A stretch of DNA of 60,648 nucleotides from Actinomycetota bacterium (GCA_016870715.1 VGAL01000006.1:1-60648); one strand, 5' to 3'; counted from the stretch's first letter, positions 11,715 through 21,318 are shown. Made by a program: numbers and translations. The notes: generated by a model not told the origin, from the sequence alone.

Positions 11715-11732
11715 AGCGTGAGTTCTCGCGCT
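11715..11732 (-). terminator. Hairpin between rpsO and pnp
   Basis: AGCGTGA (11715-11721) and TCGCGCT (11726-11732) can pair with one wobble around a GTTC loop, starting 12 bases after the rpsO stop on the minus strand. No U-run follows, so a simple intrinsic terminator is unlikely. It may be a partial terminator, an RNA-processing site, or an mRNA 3' stabiliser for rpsO. Confidence 0.4.
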
Positions 11733-11744
11733 TGTGTGTGTTTG

Positions 11745-12014
11745 TTATCGGCGCAGGCTGAGTCGATCAACAATCGAGCGATAGCGCTCGATATCAACCT
11801 TCTCCAGATACTGGAGTAAGCGGCGACGGCGTCCAACCAAAAGCAAAAGGCCACGGCGACCATGGTGGTCGTTGGCATTACTCTTCAAATGCTCTGTGAG
11901 GTCATTGATTCGTTGTGAGAGCATCGCAATCTGCGATTCAGGGCTGCCGGTATCCACGGCAGAGTTGCCGTAGGTGGAGATGATCTCCTTCTTCTTTGCC
12001 GGAGCTAACGCCAT
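11745..12014 (-). CDS. rpsO: 30S ribosomal protein S15
   Basis: Primary 16S rRNA-binding protein of the small-subunit platform. The 89 residues show the full S15 signature: KKEIISTYG near the start, [24 protein letters not shown] in the middle, and [20 protein letters not shown] with the final [12 protein letters not shown]. The length is exactly standard. It sits between ribF and pnp. The region before the ATG is purine-rich (GAGAACGAGAAC), with a better AGGAC about 17 bases away, so its initiation signal is not textbook. S15 autoregulation by leader binding is known in other bacteria; the leader here (12015-12147) has a hairpin but I cannot match it to a known S15 site. Confidence 0.98.
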   Translation of the reverse strand: MALAPAKKKEIISTYGNSAVDTGSPESQIAMLSQRINDLTEHLKSNANDHHGRRGLLLLVGRRRRLLQYLEKVDIERYRSIVDRLSLRR

Positions 12015-12077
12015 GTTCTCGTTCTCACTTTCGTCCTGATTGAGTGTCGTCGTCTTTTACTTACGCCAGATTGGGGG

Positions 12078-12092
12078 GCCCGTATCTCGGGC
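12078..12092 (-). promoter_or_regulatory. Hairpin in the ribF-rpsO intergenic leader
   Basis: Within the 133-base gap between ribF and rpsO, GCCCG (12078-12082) pairs with CGGGC (12088-12092) around TATCT. No U-run follows on the minus strand. It may be part of an rpsO leader structure or a weak terminator of ribF. No other coding potential is visible in the gap. Confidence 0.35.
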
Positions 12093-12125
12093 GCAATCCC
12101 TACCTGTCCGACTGCCTAGGCTACC

Positions 12126-12166
12126 AGCGGGCTCCCAATCAGCCCAATCAACCCAATGGGCCCGCT
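12126..12166 (-). repeat. Inverted repeat with 9-base tandem repeats at the ribF stop codon
   Basis: AGCGGGC (12126-12132) and GCCCGCT (12160-12166) form a 7-base perfect inverted repeat whose loop contains the ribF stop codon. On the minus strand the loop holds two tandem ATTGGG(T/C)TG units plus a third partial copy, which encode the last ribF residues and run past the stop. It may act as a 3' end structure for ribF; there is no U-run. Confidence 0.45.
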
Positions 12167-13065
12167 GCCCGCGCGATCAACTCCTTGGCCTGAGCGCAAT
12201 CGGCTGCCATTTGAACCAGAAGCGGTTCGAGGGCGGGAAAGGCGATTGTGGGGCGAAGAAAGGAGAGAAATTCAATGGATGCCCGCTGGCCATACAAATC
12301 TAAATCATCGCGATCAAGGGCGTAAGCCTCTACTTGGCGAGGGCGCTCACCTGGGAAGGTAGGAGGGAAGGTGGGATTGGTGCCAATCGAAATAGCTGCT
12401 GGCAACCGATCGCGCTCAACATAGAGATAACCAGCATAAATTCCATCAGGTGGTATCGCCATTCCCGTCAACTGTTCCAAGTTCGCCGTGGGATAACCGA
12501 TTTCACGACCACGCTTCTCACCATGGATAACTTCACCTTGCACGAAATGCGGTCGTCCAAGTAGCGAGTGCGCTAATTCCATCTCTGCTCTTGCGACATG
12601 GCCACGAATCCGCGTAGATGAGATGGGGCCATGTTCATCGGCAAGCAACGGAACCGCCTCTGCATCAACATACTTTTTAATATCGGTGATAGTTCCGCTG
12701 GCTCGAGCGCCAAACGAGAAATTCTCGCCGACCACAACATGAGCGGCATTGAGTACATCTAAAAGTATCTCCTCAATAAAAGCATTGGGAGAGAGCGCAG
12801 CAAATTCCTTGCTGAATGTGAGCACCTCAACATCTTCCGCTCCGTGCTTCTCCAACAACTCCACTCGACTATGAATATTAAGGAGTAACGCAGGTTGTTT
12901 CTCAGGAGCAAGAATTGCAGTGGGATGTGGATGAAAGGTGAGTGCGGTGACAGGAAGCGAGAGAGAGTGTGCGATTTCCCGAGCTCTGCCGAGTATCTTT
13001 TGATGCCCTCGGTGGACGCCATCGAAGATGCCAATCGCAACGACTGATTTGCTCGATCCGTTCAT
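12148..13065 (-). CDS. ribF: Bifunctional riboflavin kinase/FAD synthetase
   Basis: Makes FMN from riboflavin and then FAD. The N-terminal adenylyltransferase domain carries FDGVHRGHQ (an HxGH-type nucleotidyl-transfer motif) and SSTRIRGHVARAEM; the C-terminal flavokinase domain has GREIGYPTANL and IPPDGIYAGYLYV with the GTNPTFPP segment. The 305 residues are normal. Its start overlaps the truB stop by 4 bases, a coupling also found in other actinobacteria. FAD supply is relevant to several flavoproteins in this window (ThyX, two amine oxidoreductases), though this is not evidence of co-regulation. Confidence 0.97.
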   Translation of the reverse strand: MNGSSKSVVAIGIFDGVHRGHQKILGRAREIAHSLSLPVTALTFHPHPTAILAPEKQPALLLNIHSRVELLEKHGAEDVEVLTFSKEFAALSPNAFIEEILLDVLNAAHVVVGENFSFGARASGTITDIKKYVDAEAVPLLADEHGPISSTRIRGHVARAEMELAHSLLGRPHFVQGEVIHGEKRGREIGYPTANLEQLTGMAIPPDGIYAGYLYVERDRLPAAISIGTNPTFPPTFPGERPRQVEAYALDRDDLDLYGQRASIEFLSFLRPTIAFPALEPLLVQMAADCAQAKELIARAAGPLG

Positions 13066-13946
13066 GGCTCAATTCTACTTATCACCAAAATTGGTTGGGC
13101 TCGCCCACCTTTTTCTGCCAGCAAAGCAATGAACCTGCCATCTGGGGTGAAGCCAGCGCTCTTGCCATCTTTTTCACTGTGCAAATCGATGGAGCGTCCA
13201 TGGCTGACACTTGCCACTTCTTGCTCGCTGAGGTCGCGTCGGAGAAAGAGTCGGGAGATCGCCGAGTCGATAGATAGTAATTGGGGGCTATGCCGGAGCT
13301 CTTCTATAGAAATCGCATCTGTTAAGGAAAAAGGTGAGACGTGGGTGCGGCGCAACGAAATCAAATGCCCCCCGACTGAGAGCGCATCACCTAAATCTCT
13401 AGCAATCGAGCGAATGTACGTGCCAGCAGAACACTCCACGCCAATTGTCACATCGATTAATTCTGGTGCACGCACTATCTCTTTTATCTCGATGGAGAAT
13501 ACCGATACTCGACGCTCTTGCAATTTCACTTCTTTTCCTGCACGCGCCAATTCATAAGCACGTTTACCGTCGACCTTGATTGCCGAATAGGTACTCGGGC
13601 GCTGATAGATCTCCCCCACTTGCTTTGCCAGCGCCTGACTAATCATCTCGTCAGATATTTCCTTAAGTTCAGATGGGTTGGAGCTGATGACTTCACCGGT
13701 TAGATCATCTGTGGTTGTTCTCGCCCCGAGACGAATAATCGCTTCGTAACTTTTTCGTCCATCGGTGATGTACTGCAGTAATCGAGTTCCATTGCCCACA
13801 CCGAGTACCAAAACACCAGTAGCGAAGGGGTCTAACGTGCCGGCGTGGCCAACGCGCCGTTCGCCAAGTGATTTACGTGCAATCGCTACAACATCATGGC
13901 TGGTGAAGTCAGATTCCTTGTCTATAACTAAAAAACCAGACTTCAT
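13062..13946 (-). CDS. truB: tRNA pseudouridine(55) synthase TruB
   Basis: Isomerises U55 in the T-loop of tRNAs. The catalytic aspartate is D39 in GHAGTLDPFATGVL; the KSYEA, YQRPSTYSAIKVDGKRAYELAR and CSAGTYIRSIARDLG segments are all family motifs. The length is 294 residues with a C-terminal PUA-like extension (VASVSHGRSIDL). It overlaps ribF by 4 bases, and rbfA lies 11 bases upstream, giving the conserved rbfA-truB-ribF run. Confidence 0.97.
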   Translation of the reverse strand: MKSGFLVIDKESDFTSHDVVAIARKSLGERRVGHAGTLDPFATGVLVLGVGNGTRLLQYITDGRKSYEAIIRLGARTTTDDLTGEVISSNPSELKEISDEMISQALAKQVGEIYQRPSTYSAIKVDGKRAYELARAGKEVKLQERRVSVFSIEIKEIVRAPELIDVTIGVECSAGTYIRSIARDLGDALSVGGHLISLRRTHVSPFSLTDAISIEELRHSPQLLSIDSAISRLFLRRDLSEQEVASVSHGRSIDLHSEKDGKSAGFTPDGRFIALLAEKGGRAQPILVISRIEP

Positions 13947-13957
13947 GTCAGCAACTT

Positions 13958-14389
13958 TTATTGCTTGGGCTTGCGATAAGGATCGCTCTCGCCTGCATAA
14001 TCTGCGCCGGTTCGTTGAGCGTCCAGCTCTAAATCACGCGCAGCGCTCTTAGCCAATAAATTCTCTAGCGTTGCCGCGCTCTCAGGAAGTGCATCAAGAT
14101 GAAATTCGATTGTCGGTACCACTCGCAAGCCCAGTTCACGCCCCAATGAGGAACGAATTACTCCCTTGGCGCTTTCAAGTGCTGCAGCCGAATTCTTCCG
14201 CTCTTTTTCATCACCCAAGACAGTGTAGAAAATTGAGGCGTTCTGCAGATCTCCAGTGACACGTACATCAGTTATCGTTACAAAACCCAATCTAGGGTCT
14301 TTGATCTTGCCTTCGCAGGCGGCAGCGACAATCTCTTTGATTCGATCTGCAACCTTACGAGTACGAAATGAACGAGTGGCTCTGACCAT
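13958..14389 (-). CDS. rbfA: 30S ribosome-binding factor A
   Basis: Small KH-fold protein needed for late 30S maturation and cold adaptation. It has 143 residues with the family opening [16 protein letters not shown] and the [25 protein letters not shown] core; the C-terminal tail ([18 protein letters not shown]) is the usual actinobacterial hydrophilic extension. The start ATG overlaps the infB stop by one base, so translation is coupled to infB. Confidence 0.96.
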   Translation of the reverse strand: MVRATRSFRTRKVADRIKEIVAAACEGKIKDPRLGFVTITDVRVTGDLQNASIFYTVLGDEKERKNSAAALESAKGVIRSSLGRELGLRVVPTIEFHLDALPESAATLENLLAKSAARDLELDAQRTGADYAGESDPYRKPKQ

Positions 14390-17187
14390 TAGGCACGCTT
14401 CTTCTCGCGCATCTCGTAAACCTCGATGATGTCACCGCTCTTGATGTCGTTGTAGGAACCCAATCCGATACCGCACTCGAAGCCCTCTTTCACTTCAGTA
14501 GCATCATCTTTGAAGCGCTTCAACGAGGCGATGGTCAGATTGTTGCCATGAACTGTTCCCTCACGGAGGACTCGTGCCTTTGCATTACGTCGGATAAGTC
14601 CATCTTTGACCATTGAGCCAGCAATATTTCCGAATTTGCTCGACTTGAAGACCTCGCGGACTTCGGCAGAGCCCAGAACGACCTCTTCGAACTCTGGCTT
14701 GAGTAGGCCCTTCAACGCCTTCTCTACCTCTTCGATTGCCTCGTAAATCACTGAGTAGAAGCGAACTTCGACCCCTTCACGATCAGCGAATATCGCAGTT
14801 TGCGGCTCAGGTTTGACGTTAAATCCAATAACTACCGCTGAAGATGCTGATGCCAAGGTGATATCACTCTTTGTGATCGCACCCACGCCACGATGGATGA
14901 CACGTAGATCTACCTCAGCGCCAACATCAAGTTGGACCAGCGCATCTTCGAGCGCTTCTACTGAACCAGCGACATCTCCCTTGATGATGAGGTTAAGCGT
15001 CGTGACCTTAGATTGCTCAAGGAAGTCTTCGAGGGAGACTTTCTTTCGCGCCTTAGCAAGCGCTGCATGACGCTCGACTGCCTGTCGCTTTTCAGCGATT
15101 TGGCGAGCTGTGCGATCTTCGTCAGCAACGAGAAATGCATCACCAGCATCTGGCACTGAAGTGAATCCGAGCACTTGAACTGGACGTGAGGGGCCAGCGG
15201 CATCGACGCTCTCACCATGCTCATCGAGCATTGCACGAACTCGACCAAACGCGCCACCAGCAACGATTGCATCTCCTACGTGAAGAGTTCCTCGTTGAAC
15301 TAACACAGTTGCCACTGCGCCACGCCCTTTATCAAGATGGGCTTCAATTGCCACTCCACGCGCTTCACCTGCGGCGAGCGCACGAAGATCAATTGCTGCA
15401 TCAGCGGTGAGCAAGATCGAATCGACAAGTTCCGTCAGTCCCTTGCCAGTCTTCGCTGAAACATCGACGAACAAAGTGGTGCCGCCGTACTCCTCTGTGA
15501 TGAGGTTGTACTCAGTAAGTTGCTGCCTAATCTTCTGTGGATTAGCACCCTCTTTATCAATCTTATTTACTGCCACGACAATAGGGACATTCGCTGCTTG
15601 CGCATGGTTGAGCGCTTCAATCGTCTGTGGCATCACCCCATCGTCTGCAGCGACGACAAGCACTGCGATATCAGTGACTTTCGCACCTCGAGCACGCATT
15701 GCGGTGAATGCTTCGTGGCCCGGGGTATCAATAAAGGTAATAGCGCGTTCGAGACCATCGTGCTCACGATGGATTTGATAGGCGCCAATATGCTGCGTGA
15801 TTCCACCTGCTTCGCCTTTTGCCACTTCACTCTTACGAAGCGCATCAAGGAGAAGAGTCTTTCCGTGATCGACATGTCCCATTACCGTGACTACAGGTGG
15901 TCGTGAAGTAAGTTGCTCTTCATCAATTCCAGATAATTCAGCATCAAGGTCAATATCGAAATCCTCTAGCAACTCACGATCTTCATCTTCTGGACTGACG
16001 ATTTGAATGTCATACCCCAGTTCAGATCCGAGAATGGCAAATGTGTCATCATCAACCGATTGTGTGGCTGTAACCATCTCACCAAGATGGAATAGCGCAG
16101 AGACGAGCGATGCTGCGTCGGCATTGATCTTCTCAGCAAAGTCCATCAACGTTGCGCCGCGACGCATCCGAATTACTGTTGTGCCATCACCACGTGGAAT
16201 GACAGCGCCGCCAAGAGTAGGTGCGCGTAAATTATCGATCTCTTCACGACGAGTCTTTCGTGATTTCTGTTGGCGATTGGTCTTGCCACCTTTTCCACCG
16301 CGACCAAATGCGCCGCGTGTTTGTCCAGGACCGCCACCTCGTGAACCTGGGCCACCTGGGCCACCTGTGTCACCTGTGCCACCGGGGCGTGGGCCACCAA
16401 AACTCGTTCCACTTCGCTGCGGAGCACCGCCGTAATTGCCACCACCTGCGCCACCGGGGCGTGGAGCTCCATCACGGGGCGGGAAAGGTCGGCCACTGGG
16501 AACTGAACCAGGTCGTTGTCCAAATCCAGGACGCGCTCCTGGTTGTCCAGGGCGAATAGGTGCACGAGGGCCTGCTGGTCGTGGACCACCTGGACGGCCA
16601 CCATCAGATGGCATAAAGGGATTATTTCCGCCGCGACTTGGTCGCGGCGCCGCTGGTCGCGGACCACCAGGAGATCCAAATGGATTATTTCCTGGGCGGG
16701 CTTGTGCAGGCTTGGGAATGCTTGTCGGTGGGTTAGTTGGAAAATTTGTTGGCGCATTACTCGGCGGCGCACTTGGACGCGGGGGTTGTACTGGCGGAAC
16801 TGTTGGTGCAGGTCTCGGAGTATCGACAGGAGCTGCCGCCGCACTCTGCGCAAGATCCTGTAAATGTGGCGGAACTAATGGACCTAATTCGGCTAATAAC
16901 GCTGAGATTTCATCTGCGCTTGGCGCGCCATCGCCCTTATCACTCTTTGATGCACTTGCCTTCTTCGCGCTTTTCTTCGCTGCACTCTTCCTTGCTGGCG
17001 CTTCGCTAGCGCTATCAGGAGCCGGGGTCACATTGGGGTAAAGATCGCGAACTCGACGAACGACCGGTGGCTCAAGGGTCGAAGAGGCAGATTTAACAAA
17101 CTCGCCCATCTCTTGCAATTTAGTAAGAAGAGCTTTGCTCTCTAAACCGAGCTCTTTAGCGAGCTCATACACGCGGACCTTAGCCAC
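14389..17187 (-). CDS. infB: Translation initiation factor IF-2
   Basis: GTPase that brings initiator tRNA to the 30S subunit. The N-terminal IF2_N domain ([25 protein letters not shown]) is followed by an approximately 200-residue Pro/Gly/Arg/Ala-rich low-complexity linker (about 110-310), a second IF2_N-like domain, then the G domain with GHVDHGKT near residue 440, DTPGHEAF and NKIDK, and C-terminal beta-barrel domains. The 932 residues are normal for actinobacteria. The linker produces long spurious reading frames on both strands; they are not genes. It sits between nusA and rbfA; ylxR, often found between nusA and infB, is absent. Confidence 0.98.
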   Translation of the reverse strand: MAKVRVYELAKELGLESKALLTKLQEMGEFVKSASSTLEPPVVRRVRDLYPNVTPAPDSASEAPARKSAAKKSAKKASASKSDKGDGAPSADEISALLAELGPLVPPHLQDLAQSAAAAPVDTPRPAPTVPPVQPPRPSAPPSNAPTNFPTNPPTSIPKPAQARPGNNPFGSPGGPRPAAPRPSRGGNNPFMPSDGGRPGGPRPAGPRAPIRPGQPGARPGFGQRPGSVPSGRPFPPRDGAPRPGGAGGGNYGGAPQRSGTSFGGPRPGGTGDTGGPGGPGSRGGGPGQTRGAFGRGGKGGKTNRQQKSRKTRREEIDNLRAPTLGGAVIPRGDGTTVIRMRRGATLMDFAEKINADAASLVSALFHLGEMVTATQSVDDDTFAILGSELGYDIQIVSPEDEDRELLEDFDIDLDAELSGIDEEQLTSRPPVVTVMGHVDHGKTLLLDALRKSEVAKGEAGGITQHIGAYQIHREHDGLERAITFIDTPGHEAFTAMRARGAKVTDIAVLVVAADDGVMPQTIEALNHAQAANVPIVVAVNKIDKEGANPQKIRQQLTEYNLITEEYGGTTLFVDVSAKTGKGLTELVDSILLTADAAIDLRALAAGEARGVAIEAHLDKGRGAVATVLVQRGTLHVGDAIVAGGAFGRVRAMLDEHGESVDAAGPSRPVQVLGFTSVPDAGDAFLVADEDRTARQIAEKRQAVERHAALAKARKKVSLEDFLEQSKVTTLNLIIKGDVAGSVEALEDALVQLDVGAEVDLRVIHRGVGAITKSDITLASASSAVVIGFNVKPEPQTAIFADREGVEVRFYSVIYEAIEEVEKALKGLLKPEFEEVVLGSAEVREVFKSSKFGNIAGSMVKDGLIRRNAKARVLREGTVHGNNLTIASLKRFKDDATEVKEGFECGIGLGSYNDIKSGDIIEVYEMREKKRA

Positions 17188-17212
17188 ACTTCTCCCTCTA
17201 GTTTGTGGCTAG

Positions 17213-17286
17213 GCGCGTATTAAACGCGCGTCGCCGCTATTGCCTTCTCATTTCAGTCGAACTACAACAGCGCTCGAGTAGAGCGC
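17213..17286 (-). promoter_or_regulatory. Two perfect hairpins in the nusA-infB gap
   Basis: In the 122-base gap after nusA, GCGCTC (17270-17275)/GAGCGC (17281-17286) form a 6-base stem with loop GAGTA, and GCGCGT (17213-17218)/ACGCGC (17224-17229) form another with a 5-base loop. Neither is followed by a convincing U-run on the minus strand, so attenuation, processing or transcription pausing before infB is possible. No small gene fits in this gap. Confidence 0.5.
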
Positions 17287-17309
17287 AGATGAGATGGTTT
17301 TCATGGTCT

Positions 17310-18263
17310 CTAGCCTACCTCATCGGGATGGATATCAATCCGCCAGCCCGTTAATCGAGCGGCCAAACGCGCATTTTGGCCATCTTTTCCGATAGCCAGA
17401 GAGAGTTGAAAGTCTGGGACGACAACTTTGGCCTGCTTACGCTCTGGGTCGACCACTTCACAACTGGTCACTCGGGAAGGCGCTAGTGCAGCAGCAATGA
17501 AGGTGGCGGGATCTTCTGACCAATTAACGATATCAATCTTCTCTCCATGCAATTCATTCATCACAGCTTGAACGCGCGCTCCCATGGGTCCGATACATGA
17601 ACCTTTCGGATTGACTCCAGCGCGGTGTGCTCGCACTGCCATTTTGGTACGCGCACCTGCCTCGCGTGCAATGCCCATGATTTCAACAACGCCATTTACT
17701 AACTCAGGAACTTCCAGGGCAAAAAGTTTCTTAATGAGGTTGGGATGGGTTCGTGAAAGAACAATCTCTGGCCCCTTGTTCCCTTGACGGACATCCACAA
17801 TCAGCGCCTTAATCCGATCGCCATGAACAAAAGTTTCAGTCGGTACCTGTTCTTGTAATGGAATTTTGCCTTCAACCGGTCCGATATTCACGAGAATCAC
17901 TTTGCTGTCGCGCCCCTGCTGAACTACTCCCGATACCAAGTCGCCGATATTGGTGGAGAACTCTTGAACTATCTCAGCATCTTTCACCTCGCGGAGTTTG
18001 CCTTTGAGAGTCTTTCTAATGACCCCAGTTGCAATTCGAGGGAACTCGGGTGGTCCGATGACAGGAACTTCCTGTTCATCGACAACCTTGAAGAGAGAAA
18101 CCTCACCACTAGTGCGATTCATTCGAGAGCGAACCCCTGGCTCTGCCTCTTGTAATTCGCTGTAGCGCTCATCTATTGCCGACTCAATATTCTTGATGAG
18201 ATCCTCGAGCGCCAAACCGTTTGCTTGAGCAAGGATAGTCAGTGATGGAATATCGACTGTCAT
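17310..18263 (-). CDS. nusA: Transcription termination/antitermination protein NusA
   Basis: RNA polymerase-associated factor controlling pausing, termination and antitermination. The N-terminal domain (ALEDLIKNIESAIDERY) is followed by an S1 domain (GDLVSGVVQQGRDSKVILVNIGPVEGKIP, about 108-135) and two KH domains (VNPKGSCIGPMGARVQAVMNELHGEKIDIV and LSLAIGKDGQNARLAARLTGWRIDI). At 317 residues it ends just after KH2, without the extra C-terminal acidic repeats of E. coli, as expected in actinobacteria. It overlaps rimP by 4 bases. Confidence 0.97.
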   Translation of the reverse strand: MTVDIPSLTILAQANGLALEDLIKNIESAIDERYSELQEAEPGVRSRMNRTSGEVSLFKVVDEQEVPVIGPPEFPRIATGVIRKTLKGKLREVKDAEIVQEFSTNIGDLVSGVVQQGRDSKVILVNIGPVEGKIPLQEQVPTETFVHGDRIKALIVDVRQGNKGPEIVLSRTHPNLIKKLFALEVPELVNGVVEIMGIAREAGARTKMAVRAHRAGVNPKGSCIGPMGARVQAVMNELHGEKIDIVNWSEDPATFIAAALAPSRVTSCEVVDPERKQAKVVVPDFQLSLAIGKDGQNARLAARLTGWRIDIHPDEVG

Positions 18264-18721
18264 TTAAATTCGATCTCAATCTGGGCGCGAGTGATATCCG
18301 CATAAGGCAATCGAGTGAGATCGCCTTTCTTGGACTCAATCTCAACAGCTTCCTCGTCTGAATTACCAATTCGACCCGTTACTTTCTCTCCAGATTTCTT
18401 AACCAGCGCAACTAAGCGACCGTGATTCTTGGCCCAATGTCGAGGCAGTGTGAGCGGGAAATCCACTCCGGGCGAGGAGACTTCCAGAGTGAAAGCCTTG
18501 TCACCTAGTAGCGCAACCGTGTCCAAAATGGCAGAAATTGGTTTAGTAACCGCAGTTACTTCATCAAGAGAGAGTGGGGTTTGGGGATTTAAAGAATCCA
18601 CGAGCACGCGAATCACTCGATGTTTGCCAGCGGTGGTTATTTGCAACGCTTCCAGGAAGAGATTTGCCTGTAAAACAATGGGGGCAATCGCCTCTTTGAT
18701 CGCACTTTCGACTGAGGTCAT
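18260..18721 (-). CDS. rimP: Ribosome maturation factor RimP
   Basis: Assists 30S maturation. The 153 residues contain the hallmark LEVSSPGVDFPLT segment (GLDRPLT in most homologues, here GVDFPLT) and the C-terminal Sm-like domain (GRLVALVKKSGEKVTGRIGNSDEEAVEIE). GGGAGAG lies about 5 bases before the ATG as a good ribosome-binding site; a TAGGCT box about 30 bases before the ATG may be a promoter -10. The gene overlaps nusA by 4 bases, the universal rimP-nusA pair. Confidence 0.95.
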   Translation of the reverse strand: MTSVESAIKEAIAPIVLQANLFLEALQITTAGKHRVIRVLVDSLNPQTPLSLDEVTAVTKPISAILDTVALLGDKAFTLEVSSPGVDFPLTLPRHWAKNHGRLVALVKKSGEKVTGRIGNSDEEAVEIESKKGDLTRLPYADITRAQIEIEFK

Positions 18722-18764
18722 TTCACTCTCTCCCTATGAAGTTATGGGAGAAGCCTACCGCACT

Positions 18765-20495
18765 CTAGAGCGATTTAACTACCGCTTGAATCTCTGTAAT
18801 TGCGCTCGATAGTGAAATTTCATTCTTCGTATTTGTCCAACGATTACGTACTTCGATTACTCCGTTTACCAAACCTTTGCCAACAACAACGATTACCGGG
18901 ATGCCAATCAACTCGGCATCTTTAAATTTGACGCCAGCGCTGGGATCTCGCCGATCATCGACAAGAGTACGCAGCCCTGCGCGCTCTAGTTCACTTCCGA
19001 TTTCGAGAGCTTTTGTAAATGGTTCATCATCCTTGCCAGTTGCCACAATATGGACATCGGCTGGCGCGACTTCGCGCGGCCACTTCAAACCGATTTCGTC
19101 ATGAGTTTGCTCCGCGATTGCCGCAACGGCTCGAGATATTCCAATTCCGTAAGAGCCCATAGTGACAACTACCGGTTTCCCATCTTTATCCAACACTGTT
19201 AGGTCGAGGCTTTGCGCATATTTGCGACCTAGTTGGAAGATATGTCCGATCTCGATTGCACGATCAATCACCACAGGAGTGTCACATCGAGGACATAAAT
19301 CCCCTGCACGTACTTCAGCAGCTTCAACATAGTGATCAATAGTGAAGTCTCGACCTTCGGTGACAAAGCGTGCATGCTTATTCGCCTGATTAGCGCCAGT
19401 TATCCAATGTGATCCAGCTTGAATCCGTGGATCGGCATAGAGGGTGATTCCAAAGCGTTTTGCATCTTGTGGGCCGACATATCCTTTGACGAGCTCTTTT
19501 CGCTTACTGAAATCCTCATCGTCAAATAAGCGAAGTTCTTGAATTCCAGGGAGATTTGCTTGAAGGCGTTTGAGATCGACTTCTCTATCTCCTGGGACAA
19601 GCACACAAATCGCCTGATCATCTGCAATCAAAAGAATATTCTTCAAGGTATCAGCTGCGGTGATATTTGCTTGATACTTTGAATTCATCACTTCGACCAG
19701 CGATTCGATGGTTGGAGTGTTTGGCGTATCGAGCACTTCAATTGCAGGTGGTGTATCGAATTTTTGTGGCAACACCTTCGTGGACATCGCCTCTACATTT
19801 GCTGCAAAACCGCATGAGTTACAGAGCACATAGGTATCCTCGCCAGTATCGCAAGGAGCGAGGAACTCTTCGGAGGCTGAGCCTCCCATTGCTCCAGACA
19901 TCGCCGAGACGATGGAGTATTTCAATCCAAGGCGATTAAAAGTTTTGATGTAAGCGTCACGATGATCGTCATAAGACTTTTGCAGTCCTGCATCATCGAT
20001 ATCAAAAGAGTAAGAATCTTTCATCACAAATTCTCGACCGCGGATAATGCCGCTTCGTGGTCGGGTCTCATCGCGGTACTTGGTTTGAATCTGATAGATC
20101 GTTAAAGGAAGGTCTTTATAGGAGGAATACTCCCCCTTCACCATGAGCGTGAACATCTCTTCATGCGTTGGCCCAAGAAGATAATCTCCACCACGGCGAT
20201 CCTGCAGTCGGAAGAGATCCGGACCATACTCGCTCCACCGGTTCGTTGCTTCATATGGTTCTTTGGGTAGGAGCGCAGGAAAGTGCACCTCTTGGAATCC
20301 CGCCCTATCCATCTCCTCGCGGACAATTCGCTCGATGTTTCGCAATGTGATGTAACCCAATGGAAGCCAGGAGTAAATCCCTGCTGCAATTCGCCGGATA
20401 TATCCCGCACGTACCAGCAATTTATGGCTAGCCACTTCAGCGTCGGCAGGATCATCGCGAAGGGTGCGGAGGAAGAGCTGTGACATCCGAAGCAT
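18765..20495 (-). CDS. proS: Proline--tRNA ligase (bacterial type)
   Basis: Charges tRNA-Pro. Class II synthetase motifs are clear: motif 2-type YRDETRPRSGIIRGREFVMKD and motif 3 GSYGIGISRAVAAIAEQ, and the editing (INS) domain occupies the middle (residues ~225-380), marking the long bacterial-type enzyme; 576 residues agree. The C-terminal anticodon-binding domain has DDRRDPSAGVKFKDAELIGIP. The start ATG is preceded by TAGGCT with exactly 6 intervening bases and no Shine-Dalgarno, so it is probably leaderless. It is followed on the same strand by the rimP-nusA-infB block. Confidence 0.98.
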   Translation of the reverse strand: MLRMSQLFLRTLRDDPADAEVASHKLLVRAGYIRRIAAGIYSWLPLGYITLRNIERIVREEMDRAGFQEVHFPALLPKEPYEATNRWSEYGPDLFRLQDRRGGDYLLGPTHEEMFTLMVKGEYSSYKDLPLTIYQIQTKYRDETRPRSGIIRGREFVMKDSYSFDIDDAGLQKSYDDHRDAYIKTFNRLGLKYSIVSAMSGAMGGSASEEFLAPCDTGEDTYVLCNSCGFAANVEAMSTKVLPQKFDTPPAIEVLDTPNTPTIESLVEVMNSKYQANITAADTLKNILLIADDQAICVLVPGDREVDLKRLQANLPGIQELRLFDDEDFSKRKELVKGYVGPQDAKRFGITLYADPRIQAGSHWITGANQANKHARFVTEGRDFTIDHYVEAAEVRAGDLCPRCDTPVVIDRAIEIGHIFQLGRKYAQSLDLTVLDKDGKPVVVTMGSYGIGISRAVAAIAEQTHDEIGLKWPREVAPADVHIVATGKDDEPFTKALEIGSELERAGLRTLVDDRRDPSAGVKFKDAELIGIPVIVVVGKGLVNGVIEVRNRWTNTKNEISLSSAITEIQAVVKSL

Positions 20496-20501
20496 GGCGA
20501 A

Positions 20502-20507
20502 AGCCTA
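20502..20507 (-). promoter_or_regulatory. -10 box of a probable leaderless proS promoter
   Basis: TAGGCT on the minus strand, followed by TTCGCC and then the proS ATG. The TANNNT-N6-ATG layout matches leaderless promoters known in actinobacteria. No clear -35 is seen. Confidence 0.5.
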
Positions 20508-20509
20508 CT

Positions 20510-21316
20510 TCAGAGAAATATTGAGGCGAACTCTCCCACTTCGACAAAACCCACCTTTTTATAACTCACGCGCGCGGCGAGGTTGAAATCATTGACGTAC
20601 AAACAGGCGCGTGGAGCGAATTTATTCGAGAGGCGAATAACACTCGCCATTCCATGAGAACCAAATCCACGCCCCCGGTATGCGACCGGAACCCAGACGC
20701 CATGAATCTGCAGAGCGCCGGCGCCGATTGCACCGATATCGGCTTTAAAGAGAATCTCATCACCTTCCCGGCGAATAAAGGTCCGTCCCTCATCAATCAA
20801 TTCGATTGCTCGCGCCCTAAAGTCTGTGAGATTTGGCGGTTCACCTACCTCGCCGATAAACATTTCGATCCCTGCCGAAATTACCAATTCGAGATCATCG
20901 CGCGTGGCGAGACGAACTTTTGGATCTGACGGAATTAGTGGTTCAGAGGAGATGGAGAGAAGCGGTTGATGCTCACGAATTAGTCGAGCTCGTGGCAGAA
21001 GAAATTTGATCAACTCCCAGAGCGCGAAAACACTCTCGCCCTCCCCGACTATTGATGAGAAGGGCAGCGCTCGAGATTTGAGGTAATCAGCGGTTGCAAA
21101 TGCTCCACCTCGAGAGGCAAAGCTGGGTAGGAGATTGGCGCCAATATAGGTGACCCCTTCAACGCCAAATTGGCTCCGATAAATAAGCGCTTCGCTGCGA
21201 GAGCGTTCGTGTAGAGCGTGCAGGCGAGATGCAAGAAAGGAGTGTGCTTCAGGTTTTCTGTTAAGAAAGTCGAGCACATCCGGTGGAATATGTGACGAGT
21301 TGAGAATCTGAAGCAC
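20510..21316 (-). CDS. GNAT family N-acetyltransferase with N-terminal DUF4081-like domain
   Basis: Two-part protein of 268 residues. The C-terminal half has the GNAT acetyl-CoA loop YRGRGFGSHGMASVIRL (about residues 215-231) and the terminal NLAARVSYKKVGFVEVGEF; the N-terminal half resembles the actinobacterial DUF4081 domain. A homologue lies next to ispG in mycobacteria (Rv2867c, from memory), so the position is conserved, but I do not know its substrate. It starts at GTG 21316, two bases after the ispG stop, with no strong ribosome-binding site, so it is likely translated by coupling to ispG. Confidence 0.87.
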   Translation of the reverse strand: MLQILNSSHIPPDVLDFLNRKPEAHSFLASRLHALHERSRSEALIYRSQFGVEGVTYIGANLLPSFASRGGAFATADYLKSRALPFSSIVGEGESVFALWELIKFLLPRARLIREHQPLLSISSEPLIPSDPKVRLATRDDLELVISAGIEMFIGEVGEPPNLTDFRARAIELIDEGRTFIRREGDEILFKADIGAIGAGALQIHGVWVPVAYRGRGFGSHGMASVIRLSNKFAPRACLYVNDFNLAARVSYKKVGFVEVGEFASIFL

Positions 21317-21318
21317 GT

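Noticed and set aside
14813-15906. Several 85-128 residue plus-strand frames opposite infB
   Set aside because: They track the reverse complement of conserved GTPase sequence and show no start signals or family features.
16173-17041. Long open frames on both strands across the infB linker, one of 201 residues rich in Gly/Pro/Arg
   Set aside because: They are mirror images of the repetitive Pro/Gly/Arg-coding DNA of infB, have no ribosome-binding site or family resemblance, and infB is certain.
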